Assembly: GCA_938004015.1 (NCBI GenBank)
Contig: CALKWU010000218.1
Location: forward strand, 1-21,371
Direction: 5' to 3'
Origin: an uncultured Oceanobacillus sp.
GTDB lineage: Bacteria > Bacillota > Bacilli > Bacillales > Amphibacillaceae
Length of the DNA: 21,371 bases
The notes under the pieces are model-generated. The model was given only the letters and a program-made list of their open reading frames with translations. It did no database searches and had not been told where the DNA came from. Shown in pieces: positions 13,271 through 21,371 of this stretch (the first letter of the stretch is position 1; each line of letters opens with the position of its first letter). Made by a program: the position numbers and the translations under genes.

Positions 13271-15688
13271 TTGACTTTCTTACATTGGGCTACCATTTCT
13301 CCCTTTTTGCTAGCGATACTCGTTCCATTTTTATATAAATATTTCCGGAAAATCCATACTGGTTGGTTCGTCCTCATCCTCCCGATAGTTCTCTTTATTT
13401 ATTTCATACGTTATCTGCCGATCACAAGCAATGGTGGAACGGTAAGCAAGAGTGCGCCTTGGGTGCCTTCATTGGGGATTCATTTTGATTTGTACGTTGA
13501 CGGCCTTAGTCTGTTGTTCGCCCTTCTCATCACAGGAATAGGGATGCTGGTCGTTTTATATTCCATCTATTATTTGTCGGATAAAGGAGAAAAGCTGAAT
13601 AATTTTTACGTTTACCTCCTCCTGTTTATGGGGGCGATGCTCGGTGTTGTCCTCTCCGACAACTTGATTGTTTTGTATGTGTTTTGGGAGATGACGAGTA
13701 TTTCTTCCGCATTGCTGATCAGCTACTGGTTCCATCGTGAAAAGTCGATTTACGGTGCACAAAAGTCGATGTTCATTACTGTGTTTGGTGGACTGAGTAT
13801 GCTGGGAGGATTCTCCCTCATTTATGTAATGACAGGAACATTCAGTATAAGAGAAATCATTGCAAATGTCGATCTAGTTACCGGAAGTGTTTATTTCATT
13901 CCGGCAATGATTTTAGTATTGCTCGGTGCTTTTACGAAGTCAGCGCAATTCCCATTCCATATTTGGTTGCCAGATGCAATGGAAGCGCCTACACCGGTCA
14001 GTGCCTACCTGCATTCAGCAACCATGGTGAAAGCAGGGATTTATCTTGTGGCCCGGGTGACGCCGATTTTTGGCGGAGGTCCAGAATGGTTTTGGATCAT
14101 CACGCTTGCAGGACTTACCACATTGATTTGGGGTTCTGTTCAAGCGGTAAGACAAAAAGACTTAAAAGCCATTTTGGCGTTTTCGACCGTCAGTCAGTTG
14201 GGAATGATCATGAGTCTGTTAGGTGCCGGTTCCGCCGCTTATTATTTCAATGATGGGGATAATTTGTTGTATACAACAGCGATTCTTGCTGCTGTCTTCC
14301 ATTTGATCAACCATGCGACCTTTAAAGGCGGCTTGTTTATGGCAGCGGGAATTGTCGATCATCAAACAGGCACACGGGATATTCGCAACCTCGGTGGACT
14401 GATGACTTTTATGCCGATTACTGGGACCATTTCCTTGATTGGTCTTGCGGCTATGGCAGGAATACCGCCGTTGAACGGCTTTCTGTCCAAGGAATTGTTT
14501 TTTACAGGAATGCTGAATGCCTCTGATTACGGCATTTTCAATCTGGATACGTGGGGTCTCCTCTTACCAGCAATCGCTTGGATTGCAAGTGTTTTCACAT
14601 TCTTGTATTGTACGATTTTATTTTTCAAAACGTTCAGAGGGAAATTCCAACCGGAAAAACTTAAAGTCGACAAAGTACGAGAAGCATCTTTTGGGATGCT
14701 CTTAGGTCCAATTGTTTTAATTACCCTTGTCGTACTCTTTGGTCTATTCCCGAATATACTCGCTTATAACGTCATCGAACCTGCAATGCAAGCGATTTTG
14801 CCAGGCATTTTAGATGCCGGCGAATTATTCGCAGTACATATTGCCCATTGGCATGGATTCGGTACGGAATTATGGATGACCTTAGGCGTGTTTGCTGCCG
14901 GAACATTGCTGTATCTGACGATGAACATATGGTCACAGTCAGGTTTTTACCGTAGTGAAAGAGATATATTCAATTATCTATACGACAATGGATATGATGG
15001 GCTGATTAAAGGTTCACAATTGATCACACGAGCACAGATTACGGGAAGATTAAGGGATTACTTCATTTACATGTGTGTATTCATCGTATTATTGATTTTC
15101 TACACGATGTTCCGCTATGACGGTTTTGCTTTACAAACGTCCAATTTATCACCGATTGAACCTCATATGTGGCTCGTCATTATTGCTTTTGTACTGGCCA
15201 TTGTTGCCATACCGTTCATCAACAATCGGATGACAGCTGTCATCTTGGCAGGAGTCGCTGGATACCTTGTCGCTTTAATGTTTGCGATTTTCCGCGCTCC
15301 GGATTTAGCGTTGACTCAGTTGATGATAGAAACAATATCAGTCATCTTGTTTATGCTTGTTTTTGTTCATTTACCGAAATTGAAAAAAGACGATACGAAA
15401 CCTTCTATTAAAATCACGAATCTCATCGTTTCCATTGGAGTCGGCCTCATGATCACATTAGTGTCGATCAGTGCGTTTGCCTTCGGAAGTGAGATCGGTT
15501 TCCCATCGATCAAAGAGTACTTTATCGAAAACTCCAAAGAATTGGCAGGCGGTTACAACATCGTCAACGTCATTCTTGTCGACTTCCGTGGTCTGGATAC
15601 GATGCTGGAGATTCTTGTGCTTGCCATTGCAGCACTCGGTGTCATCTCGCTCATCAAACTTCGTCTAAAGGAGGGTGAAGACGTATGA
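13271..15688 (+). CDS. mrpA: Na+/H+ antiporter subunit MrpA
   Basis: Largest membrane subunit of the Mrp cation/proton antiporter, 805 residues, the normal full length. The start is TTG 13271 with GGAGG 7 bases upstream. The N-terminal two thirds is the NuoL/ND5-like antiporter module with many membrane helices. E140 (YVFWEMTS) and K223 (LLGAFTKSAQFPFHIW) are at exactly the positions known to be needed in Bacillus MrpA. The C-terminal part carries the MrpA-specific helices and the MrpB-like domain (FRAPDLALTQLMIETISVIL and the DFRGLDTMLEILVLAIAALG end). It works only in complex with MrpB-G to exchange Na+ or K+ for protons in alkaline or salty conditions. Its TGA overlaps the mrpB ATG. Confidence 0.97.
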   Translation: MTFLHWATISPFLLAILVPFLYKYFRKIHTGWFVLILPIVLFIYFIRYLPITSNGGTVSKSAPWVPSLGIHFDLYVDGLSLLFALLITGIGMLVVLYSIYYLSDKGEKLNNFYVYLLLFMGAMLGVVLSDNLIVLYVFWEMTSISSALLISYWFHREKSIYGAQKSMFITVFGGLSMLGGFSLIYVMTGTFSIREIIANVDLVTGSVYFIPAMILVLLGAFTKSAQFPFHIWLPDAMEAPTPVSAYLHSATMVKAGIYLVARVTPIFGGGPEWFWIITLAGLTTLIWGSVQAVRQKDLKAILAFSTVSQLGMIMSLLGAGSAAYYFNDGDNLLYTTAILAAVFHLINHATFKGGLFMAAGIVDHQTGTRDIRNLGGLMTFMPITGTISLIGLAAMAGIPPLNGFLSKELFFTGMLNASDYGIFNLDTWGLLLPAIAWIASVFTFLYCTILFFKTFRGKFQPEKLKVDKVREASFGMLLGPIVLITLVVLFGLFPNILAYNVIEPAMQAILPGILDAGELFAVHIAHWHGFGTELWMTLGVFAAGTLLYLTMNIWSQSGFYRSERDIFNYLYDNGYDGLIKGSQLITRAQITGRLRDYFIYMCVFIVLLIFYTMFRYDGFALQTSNLSPIEPHMWLVIIAFVLAIVAIPFINNRMTAVILAGVAGYLVALMFAIFRAPDLALTQLMIETISVILFMLVFVHLPKLKKDDTKPSIKITNLIVSIGVGLMITLVSISAFAFGSEIGFPSIKEYFIENSKELAGGYNIVNVILVDFRGLDTMLEILVLAIAALGVISLIKLRLKEGEDV

Positions 15689-16119
15689 AGAAAAGTAAAC
15701 CAAATAACATGATGCTGCAAACAGCGATGCGGTTTATCACAATCATTGTCTTTGCTTTTTCCTTTTATTTATTCTTTGCTGGGCATAATGCGCCTGGCGG
15801 AGGATTTATCGGTGGATTGATGACCGCCAGTGCTATCTTGGTTTTGTATCTAGTATTTCATCGGAAAGAAATGTTGAAAGCAATCCCGATTAATTTTACA
15901 ACAGTTATAGGAATTGGGTTACTGTTTGCAGTAGGAACTGGTATTGTCAGCATGCTGTTTGATTTTCCATTTCTGACCCATTTCTTTGATGAGTTCCATA
16001 TTCCATTTTTTGGTGATGTGGAATTGACAACCGCTTTATCCTTTGATTTAGGGGTGTATTTGGTTGTCGTCGGAGCTGCGATGTCTATCATTTTAGTGAT
16101 TTCGGGGGATAAAAAATAA
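15685..16119 (+). CDS. mrpB: Na+/H+ antiporter subunit MrpB
   Basis: Membrane subunit of 144 residues, the usual MrpB length, with about four helices. Family signs are the F-FAGHNAPGGGFIGGLM loop (residues 32-50) and the hydrophobic ends. Start ATG 15685 overlaps the mrpA stop by four bases (ATGA), with GGAGGGTG at 15670-15677 as ribosome site. Its separation from mrpA marks a group-1, seven-gene mrp operon. It is an essential part of the complex and has no known activity alone. Confidence 0.96.
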   Translation: MKKSKPNNMMLQTAMRFITIIVFAFSFYLFFAGHNAPGGGFIGGLMTASAILVLYLVFHRKEMLKAIPINFTTVIGIGLLFAVGTGIVSMLFDFPFLTHFFDEFHIPFFGDVELTTALSFDLGVYLVVVGAAMSIILVISGDKK

Positions 16120-16457
16120 TGGAAATACTGATGTCGATTGTCATTGGAATCGTTTTTGCAGTAAGCGTCTATTTATTGTTGTCGAAAAATTTGATTCGTG
16201 TCATCCTCGGAACATTGACGATATCTCACGGCGTACACTTGCTGTTGATTACGATGTCTGAACTGCAACGTGGTGCTCCGCCGCTTTTGGATCTCGGGGA
16301 GGAAAGCTTCACAGATCCTTTGCCGCAAGCGCTGGTTCTCACTGCCATTGTCATTTCATTTGGAGTGACATCCATGTTGCTTGTGATGGGATATCGGACA
16401 TATAAAGCACACGAGACGGAAGATTTGGATAAGTTAAGGGGTTCTGCCGATGAGTAA
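16119..16457 (+). CDS. mrpC: Na+/H+ antiporter subunit MrpC
   Basis: NuoK-like membrane subunit of 112 residues with three helices. The LLLSKNLIRVILGTLTISHGVHLLL region and the DPLPQALVLTAIVISFG segment (about 67-87) are characteristic. It starts in TAATG, sharing one base with the mrpB stop, with no strong ribosome site of its own, so it relies on coupled translation. It packs between MrpA and MrpD in the complex. Confidence 0.96.
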   Translation: MEILMSIVIGIVFAVSVYLLLSKNLIRVILGTLTISHGVHLLLITMSELQRGAPPLLDLGEESFTDPLPQALVLTAIVISFGVTSMLLVMGYRTYKAHETEDLDKLRGSADE

Positions 16458-17934
16458 TCTAATCATTCTACCAATCATCATTCCATTTATCGCTGGAGCT
16501 ATCCTGACCATTTTTGCCAAACGGCACAAGCTTCAACGTTTCATCAGTGGTTTTACAATGTTGGCGTTACTGATATTTACGGTTTATTTGGCAGTGCTCG
16601 TCTATCAAAATGGGATGATTGTGCTGGAGGCCGGAAATTGGCCGGCGCCATTCGCCATTGTTCTCGTCGCTGATAATTTTGCGATGTTGATGTTACTGCT
16701 CACCGCAATCATTTCCACTGCTTGCTTGTTTTTTGCCTTTAAAACAATTACACCGAAGCGGGAAAAATTCTATTTTTATCCTTTTTACTTTTTCTTATTG
16801 GTTGGGGTAAATGGTGCATTTTTGACAGGGGATATTTTTAACCTGTTTGTCTTTTTCGAAGTGTTGTTATTGGCTTCTTATGGTTTGATTGTTCATGGTG
16901 GAACATCATATCAGTTACGTGAATCATTCAAATATGTCATCATCAATGTGTTCACCTCGGCGTTATTTGTAGTTGCCGTCGCTTGGCTCTATTCCGTGAC
17001 AGGAACGTTGAACATGGCGCATCTATCCGAAAGGGTCGCCGAACTCGAGCAGACCGGTGTGGTTAACACGATTGCGATGATGTTTTTTGTCGTATTTGCG
17101 ACAAAAGGTGCGTTGTTTCCGCTTTATTTCTGGTTGCCTAAATCTTATTTTGGGCCGCCGGCAGCGATTGCTGCTTTATTCGGTGGTTTGCTAACCAAAG
17201 TAGGAATCTATGCAATCATCCGGGTTTTCACTTTGATTTTTTATCACGATATTGGATACACCCATAAAATCATCATCACAGTAGCAGCCGGGTTTACCAT
17301 GCTTCTCGGCGTGTTAGGTGCGGTATCACAGTTTGATTTCAAACGGATTTTATCGTACCACATCATCAGTCAGGTTGGTTATATGGTTATGGGGTTGGGG
17401 ATTTTCACTCCGCTTGCTGTAGCTGGAGCGATATTTTATATCGCCCATCACATGATTGTGAAGACGGCATTGTTCCTATTTGAAGGTGCTGCAAAGCGTG
17501 TAACGGGACAGAGCGATTTGCGGCAAATGGGTGGATTGCTGAAAACCCATCCGTGGCTGGCTTGGCTATTCTTTATTGCTGCCATATCACTTGCTGGAAT
17601 CCCGCCGTTCAGTGGGTTCTTCAGTAAGTTCCCGATCATTTTGGCTGGTTTCCAAGAAGGACAGTATATTATAGCTGGAGTAGCATTGTTGGTCGGTTTA
17701 TTGACGCTTTTCTCCATGATGAAAATTTTTGGCTTTGCCTTTTGGGGAGAACAGAAGCATACCGAGGAACAAGCGAAGATCAAGATCGGCAAAGTGCTTC
17801 TGCCGATTGCACCACTTGTTGCATTGACGATTATCCTTGGTTTGGCTGCTGAACCGATTTTTCAATATTCATTAGCGATTGCAGAGGAAATAATGGAACC
17901 TTCCATCTATATTGACTCTGTGCTGAAGGAGTAG
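16450..17934 (+). CDS. mrpD: Na+/H+ antiporter subunit MrpD
   Basis: NuoM/N-like antiporter subunit of 494 residues, the usual length, about 14 helices. The proton-path residues E137 (NLFVFFEVLL) and K219 (VFATKGALFPLYFWLP) are at the positions known from Bacillus MrpD. SYHIISQVGYMVMGLG and GIPPFSGFFSKFPII are further family marks. It starts 8 bases inside mrpC (ATG 16450). Together with MrpA it forms the two antiporter-like halves that drive cation/proton exchange. Confidence 0.97.
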   Translation: MSNLIILPIIIPFIAGAILTIFAKRHKLQRFISGFTMLALLIFTVYLAVLVYQNGMIVLEAGNWPAPFAIVLVADNFAMLMLLLTAIISTACLFFAFKTITPKREKFYFYPFYFFLLVGVNGAFLTGDIFNLFVFFEVLLLASYGLIVHGGTSYQLRESFKYVIINVFTSALFVVAVAWLYSVTGTLNMAHLSERVAELEQTGVVNTIAMMFFVVFATKGALFPLYFWLPKSYFGPPAAIAALFGGLLTKVGIYAIIRVFTLIFYHDIGYTHKIIITVAAGFTMLLGVLGAVSQFDFKRILSYHIISQVGYMVMGLGIFTPLAVAGAIFYIAHHMIVKTALFLFEGAAKRVTGQSDLRQMGGLLKTHPWLAWLFFIAAISLAGIPPFSGFFSKFPIILAGFQEGQYIIAGVALLVGLLTLFSMMKIFGFAFWGEQKHTEEQAKIKIGKVLLPIAPLVALTIILGLAAEPIFQYSLAIAEEIMEPSIYIDSVLKE

Positions 17935-17939
17935 GTATG

Positions 17940-18422
17940 ATGGCGATAAAAATTTTAACCTATCTATTTGTTGCTGTAATATGGATGTTTCTACAAAATA
18001 GTTTTACACCAGCCAGTTTTGTTTTCGGCTTTCTCATTGGGATTTTGATTTTATTTATTTTACGCCGTTTCCTCAAATTCGATTTTCCGATACGGAAGTT
18101 GAATCTATGGGCTATTTTCAAGTTATTTATCCTATTCTGTGTGGAACTTACAAAAGCGAATATCGATATGGTGAAAGTCGTGTTAAAACCAAAGCTTGAC
18201 CATCAACCGGGAATTGTCGCTGTGAGGACGAGATTGGAAACGAGATTGGAAATATCTTTACTCGCAGCACTTATCTCACTCACACCTGGAACGGTTTCCA
18301 TGGATTTTTCAGAAGATAATAAGACGATTTATATCCATTCCATTCATGTTCCTGACAAGGATGAAATGATTGCCGATATCCGTAATAGCTTTGAAAAGGC
18401 GATTATGGAGGTGACGAAATGA
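17940..18422 (+). CDS. mrpE: Na+/H+ antiporter subunit MrpE
   Basis: Small membrane subunit of 160 residues. MAIKILTYLFVAVIWM aligns with the start of B. subtilis MrpE (MAFQILLNLVIAFLWM), which favours ATG 17940, 8 bases from AAGGAG; ATG 17937 just before it is the alternative. Two N-terminal helices are followed by ELTKANIDMVKVVLKPK and a cytosolic domain with LISLTPGTVSMD, the typical MrpE motif, ending in a helix. The TGA overlaps mrpF. Confidence 0.95.
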   Translation: MAIKILTYLFVAVIWMFLQNSFTPASFVFGFLIGILILFILRRFLKFDFPIRKLNLWAIFKLFILFCVELTKANIDMVKVVLKPKLDHQPGIVAVRTRLETRLEISLLAALISLTPGTVSMDFSEDNKTIYIHSIHVPDKDEMIADIRNSFEKAIMEVTK

Positions 18423-18697
18423 TGTTTACGTATATTGTATACACAGTTCTTGTCGTCATAATGATTTCTTTGATTCTCTTTTTAGTCCGGATTTTCATCG
18501 GTCCTACAATCAGTGACCGGATTATGGGCTTGGATGCGTTCGGAGTGACGTTGGTCGGTTTTATTGGGGTGGTCATGATCCTTCAAGATACGATCGCTTA
18601 TTCCGATGTCGTTCTTGTGTTGAGTATCCTCTCGTTCGTCGGCACGATTGCGATGACGAAATTCATTGAAAGGGGTGCTGTATTTGACGACGATTGA
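18419..18697 (+). CDS. mrpF: Na+/H+ antiporter subunit MrpF
   Basis: Three-helix membrane subunit of 92 residues. VRIFIGPTISDRIMGLDAFG (about 23-42) and ILSFVGTIAMTKFIERG near the end are MrpF signatures. ATG 18419 overlaps the mrpE stop and has GGAGG (18407-18411) 7 bases upstream. A second ATG directly follows and could also serve. MrpF has been linked to bile-salt and sodium transport in B. subtilis as part of the Mrp complex. Confidence 0.95.
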   Translation: MMFTYIVYTVLVVIMISLILFLVRIFIGPTISDRIMGLDAFGVTLVGFIGVVMILQDTIAYSDVVLVLSILSFVGTIAMTKFIERGAVFDDD

Positions 18698-19043
18698 AAT
18701 CATCACGAGCTTTTTCCTGCTGGTCGGCACGTTTTTCGTATTTTTGAGTGCGATAGGGGTTATCCGTTTGAAAGATGTGTATTCGCGGGTGCATTCAGCG
18801 GGAAAAAGTTCCACCTTTGGTATGATCTCCCTGATGATTGCGACGTTCATTTATTTCATACCTGAGGGAATTATCAATGTGAAGATTCTGCTGGCGATTT
18901 TATTCGTTTTCATGACAGCACCTCTAGGGGCATTAATGCTTAACCGTTCCGCTTATCGGAATGGAGTGCCACTAGAAAAAAATACAATCCGCGATGATTT
19001 GCAAGAAAAGTATAAAGATGAAAAACTGGAATCGACTGAATGA
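18684..19043 (+). CDS. mrpG: Na+/H+ antiporter subunit MrpG
   Basis: Last membrane subunit, 119 residues, three helices. The start TTG 18684 is 8 bases from GGGG (18672-18675), and MTTIEIITSFFLLVG aligns with B. subtilis MrpG (MSAVEIIISIFVLIG); a TTG at 18666 would add residues with no counterpart. GVIRLKDVYSRVHSAGKSST and LNRSAYRNGVPLEKNTIRDD are family marks. It overlaps mrpF by 14 bases. It is followed 45 bp later by the two-way terminator. Confidence 0.95.
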   Translation: MTTIEIITSFFLLVGTFFVFLSAIGVIRLKDVYSRVHSAGKSSTFGMISLMIATFIYFIPEGIINVKILLAILFVFMTAPLGALMLNRSAYRNGVPLEKNTIRDDLQEKYKDEKLESTE

Positions 19044-19088
19044 GTTTCAAGTATGGAATGTGTCAAACCATCATTTATCATGGCAGGT

Positions 19089-19128
19089 AAAAATCCCGTT
19101 TTGGACAAGTCCAATACGGGATTTTTTT
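19089..19128. terminator. Bidirectional terminator between mrpG and topB
   Basis: An 18-bp stem (19089-19106 with 19109-19126) has one mismatch and an AA loop. It is flanked by T on the right for the plus strand and by A on the left, which reads as T for the minus strand. It therefore serves both converging units. The topB stop codon (19127-19129) touches its edge. Confidence 0.95.
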
Positions 19129-21313
19129 AGAGTTGTTTTTTGGAGTTCTTCAGTTTTGCCAGCTGTTCAGCAAGTGCGGTGTTTTTGAAACCATCGTCTT
19201 GTTTTTTCAAATATTTGTTGATATCACGCTTTGACACACGGGATTTTTGTTCCTCTTGTTTCCGCTTCTTGTAACTGGATAATTTTTCCCGATGACCGCA
19301 AGAACAGACGAAGATTTGTCCATCGCCTTCACCACGCAGTTCCATCCGCTTATGGCAATTCGGACAGCGTGCATTCGTACGTCGGGAGATGTTTTTCTTA
19401 TAACCGCAAGATCTGTCTTGGCAAACGAGCATCCGACCGTGTTTGTTGTTCACTTCCAACATCAATTTTCCACAATCCGGACATTTCGTGCCTGTAATAT
19501 TATCATGCTTGAACTTGGCATCACTTGATTTGATTTCCCTGACAATTTCTTTCGTATACTGTTTGATTTCCGCGATGAATTTATTTTTCTTCAGCTTTCC
19601 TTCTTCGATCAGCTTCAATTTTTGTTCCCACTCGGCAGTAAGGGCCGGCGACCGCAAGTCCTCCGGTGCAAGATCCAACAGTTGTTTGCCTTTTGGCGTG
19701 AGATGGATGTACTTGCCTTTCAACTCCATATATTGATTTGCGAAAAGCTTATCAATGATATCCGCACGAGTTGCAACCGTTCCGATTCCGCCGGTTTTTT
19801 GCAACGTACGGGCAAGATGCTTTTCGTCACTGCTCATGTACCGCACCGGATTTTCCATCGCTTGCAACAAGGCACCTTCCGTAAAGCGTTCCGGTGGTTT
19901 TGTTTCGCCGGTCGTCAAATCGAGGGTCACGTTGGAAAACGCATCACCTTGATTGATGTTAGGCAAAGGTTGTTCATCGGTATCCTCTTCGTCAAATTGG
20001 CGATCATAAAGCACTTTCCACCCTTGATGCAACACGTTTCTTCCTGTCGCTGTGAACTGTTCTCCGGAAATGGTTCCGTGGATGGTTATCTGTTCGTACT
20101 CATAAGGATCCATCAGGACGCTCAAGAACCGTTTGACGACCAAGTCATAGATTTTACGTTCTCTCGGGTCCAAGTCGGCCAAATGAACAGGTTGTTCAGT
20201 CGGGATAATCGCATGGTGGTCACTTACTTTCGCATTGTCGACAACGGATTTCGGCAATTTTTTAATTCCTTTTCTTAAGATCACTTGGGCTTGGCGGGCA
20301 TACTGATCTACACCACATGCCTCCAACCGTTCTTTTAAAGTCGGGACGATATCCGTTGTAATGACCCGGGAATCGGTTCGCGGATAAGTCAACACTTTAT
20401 GATGTTCATAGAGTCGTTGCATCAAAGATAAAGTCTGTTTTCCGGAAAAACCGAATAAGCGGTTGGCATCACGCTGTAATTCGGTCAAATCGTACAGTTG
20501 TGGTGCAAACTTTTTCTTCGATTTTCTTTCCACCCGATTGATGACGAGCGGTTTTCCTCTCAATGAATCGAGAAGTCGTTCGGCTTTTTCTTTGGAAAAC
20601 GTCCTTGTATTGTTTTTTGCATCATGCCACGTATAGATGACTCCTCCAGGCACTTTTGCTTGGATGCCATAGTAAGTTTGCGGTTTGAATTCCCGTATTT
20701 CTTTTTCTCGTGCAGCGACCATTCCTAATGTTGGTGTTTGGACACGGCCGCTGGATAGTTGGGCATTGAATTTCGTCGTCAGTGCCCGGGTTGCATTGAG
20801 TCCGACATACCAATCCGCCTCCGAACGGGCGACGGCGGAAGCATACAAATTATTGTAGTTAGCTCCCGGTTGAAGTTTTTTGAATCCATCACGGATCGCT
20901 TTGTCGGTGACGGATGAAATCCAAAGTCGTTTAATCGGTTTGTTGATACGGACTTTCTCGATAATCCAGCGGGCGACGAGTTCCCCTTCCCGACCGGCGT
21001 CAGTCGCAATGACAATGTCAGAGACATCTTTACGCTGCAATTGTTGCTTGACCGCGTTGAATTGCTTGCTGGTTTTCCGGATGACGACCAATTTCAATTG
21101 TTGCGGCAACATCGGGAGGTCTTCCAATCTCCATGTTTTATATTTATCATCATAGGCTTCCGGGTCGGCCAAGGTGACCAAATGTCCAAGTGCCCAAGTG
21201 ACGATATATTTGGAACCTTCAAGATAACCGTTCCCTTTTTTATTGCACTTAAGCACCCGGGCGATATCACGGGCGACGGAAGGTTTCTCTGCTAACACAA
21301 CAGTTTTCGACAT
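19127..21313 (-). CDS. topB: DNA topoisomerase III
   Basis: Type IA topoisomerase of 728 residues, matching Bacillus TopB (about 727). It relaxes and decatenates DNA by passing single strands. The Toprim fold opens with AEKPSVARDIARVLKC and includes ATDAGREGELVARW (DAGREGE 105-111, Mg2+ acidic residues). The SGRVQTPTLG motif is at 188-197, and the catalytic Tyr is Y310 in LTYPRTDSR. After the core come Cys-rich zinc ribbons (TKCPDCGKLML, ARCPNCHKRMEL and two further Cys pairs, about 604-675) and a Lys-rich tail. The start ATG 21313 has AAGGAA upstream. It is complete, although only 58 bp of upstream sequence is visible, so its promoter is not certain. Confidence 0.97.
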   Translation of the reverse strand: MSKTVVLAEKPSVARDIARVLKCNKKGNGYLEGSKYIVTWALGHLVTLADPEAYDDKYKTWRLEDLPMLPQQLKLVVIRKTSKQFNAVKQQLQRKDVSDIVIATDAGREGELVARWIIEKVRINKPIKRLWISSVTDKAIRDGFKKLQPGANYNNLYASAVARSEADWYVGLNATRALTTKFNAQLSSGRVQTPTLGMVAAREKEIREFKPQTYYGIQAKVPGGVIYTWHDAKNNTRTFSKEKAERLLDSLRGKPLVINRVERKSKKKFAPQLYDLTELQRDANRLFGFSGKQTLSLMQRLYEHHKVLTYPRTDSRVITTDIVPTLKERLEACGVDQYARQAQVILRKGIKKLPKSVVDNAKVSDHHAIIPTEQPVHLADLDPRERKIYDLVVKRFLSVLMDPYEYEQITIHGTISGEQFTATGRNVLHQGWKVLYDRQFDEEDTDEQPLPNINQGDAFSNVTLDLTTGETKPPERFTEGALLQAMENPVRYMSSDEKHLARTLQKTGGIGTVATRADIIDKLFANQYMELKGKYIHLTPKGKQLLDLAPEDLRSPALTAEWEQKLKLIEEGKLKKNKFIAEIKQYTKEIVREIKSSDAKFKHDNITGTKCPDCGKLMLEVNNKHGRMLVCQDRSCGYKKNISRRTNARCPNCHKRMELRGEGDGQIFVCSCGHREKLSSYKKRKQEEQKSRVSKRDINKYLKKQDDGFKNTALAEQLAKLKNSKKQL

Positions 21314-21371
21314 AATTAAAAATTCCTTTCTTCATATCAATCTCTTCCCTACTTTAACATACTGCACAGAT

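Noticed and set aside
19622..20278. 218-codon plus-strand ORF inside topB
   Set aside because: A shadow of the topB coding strand; topB shows full family motifs and no promoter or ribosome site supports the other frame.

Overview
The window looks like chromosomal DNA of a Bacillaceae-type Bacillota. Shine-Dalgarno sites are strong (AAGGAGG-type), TTG and GTG starts are common, rho-independent hairpins end many of the transcription units, and the gene set is typical: a seven-gene mrp antiporter operon, cstR with a CoA-disulfide reductase-rhodanese fusion, topB and a very acidic lipoprotein. I cannot name a genus. No rRNA, tRNA, CRISPR array or intact transposase was seen.

Positions 1-3160: the tail terminator of an upstream unit, an acidic lipoprotein with two similar C-terminal domains, a terminator, a GNAT acetyltransferase, and a zinc-peptidase-like gene translationally coupled to it and cut by an in-frame TAA. 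Positions 2958-3839: a 50-residue two-cysteine protein that starts at TTG, coupled by an ATGA overlap to a DsbA-family (FrnE-like) oxidoreductase, then a terminator. Positions 3838-6230: a metallo-beta-lactamase-fold hydrolase, a frameshifted and truncated rlmA remnant ending next to a GGGACAGTCCC-cored inverted repeat, and a minus-strand luciferase-like flavin monooxygenase.

Positions 6350-8030: three short inverted repeats in a row, a fragment of an EAL domain, and an intact PAS-PAS-GGDEF diguanylate cyclase with its I-site. Positions 8260-10380: a persulfide-stress module. CstR has C31 and C60 and lacks the copper-binding His of CsoR. It is followed by a CoA-disulfide/persulfide reductase fused to rhodanese. 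Matching ATAC-N8-GTAT operators overlap both -10 boxes, so the repressor probably controls itself and the enzyme. Positions 10457-11785: a B3/4-domain protein (tRNA-editing-like) and a second GNAT, then a long terminator. Positions 11864-12802: a carbamate kinase without arginine-deiminase partners.

Positions 12976-19043: a likely promoter and a short structured RNA ending in an intrinsic terminator, then mrpABCDEFG, tightly overlapped, encoding the Na+(K+)/H+ antiporter for alkali and salt tolerance. A two-way terminator separates it from convergent topB (topoisomerase III) on the minus strand, which is complete and starts near the right edge.

The points most worth follow-up are the structured leader or small RNA before mrpA, the two-cysteine peptide coupled to the DsbA-like protein, the paired CstR operators, and three decayed genes (rlmA, the EAL fragment, the zinc peptidase) within about 4.5 kb. 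The decayed genes suggest a stretch undergoing reduction.
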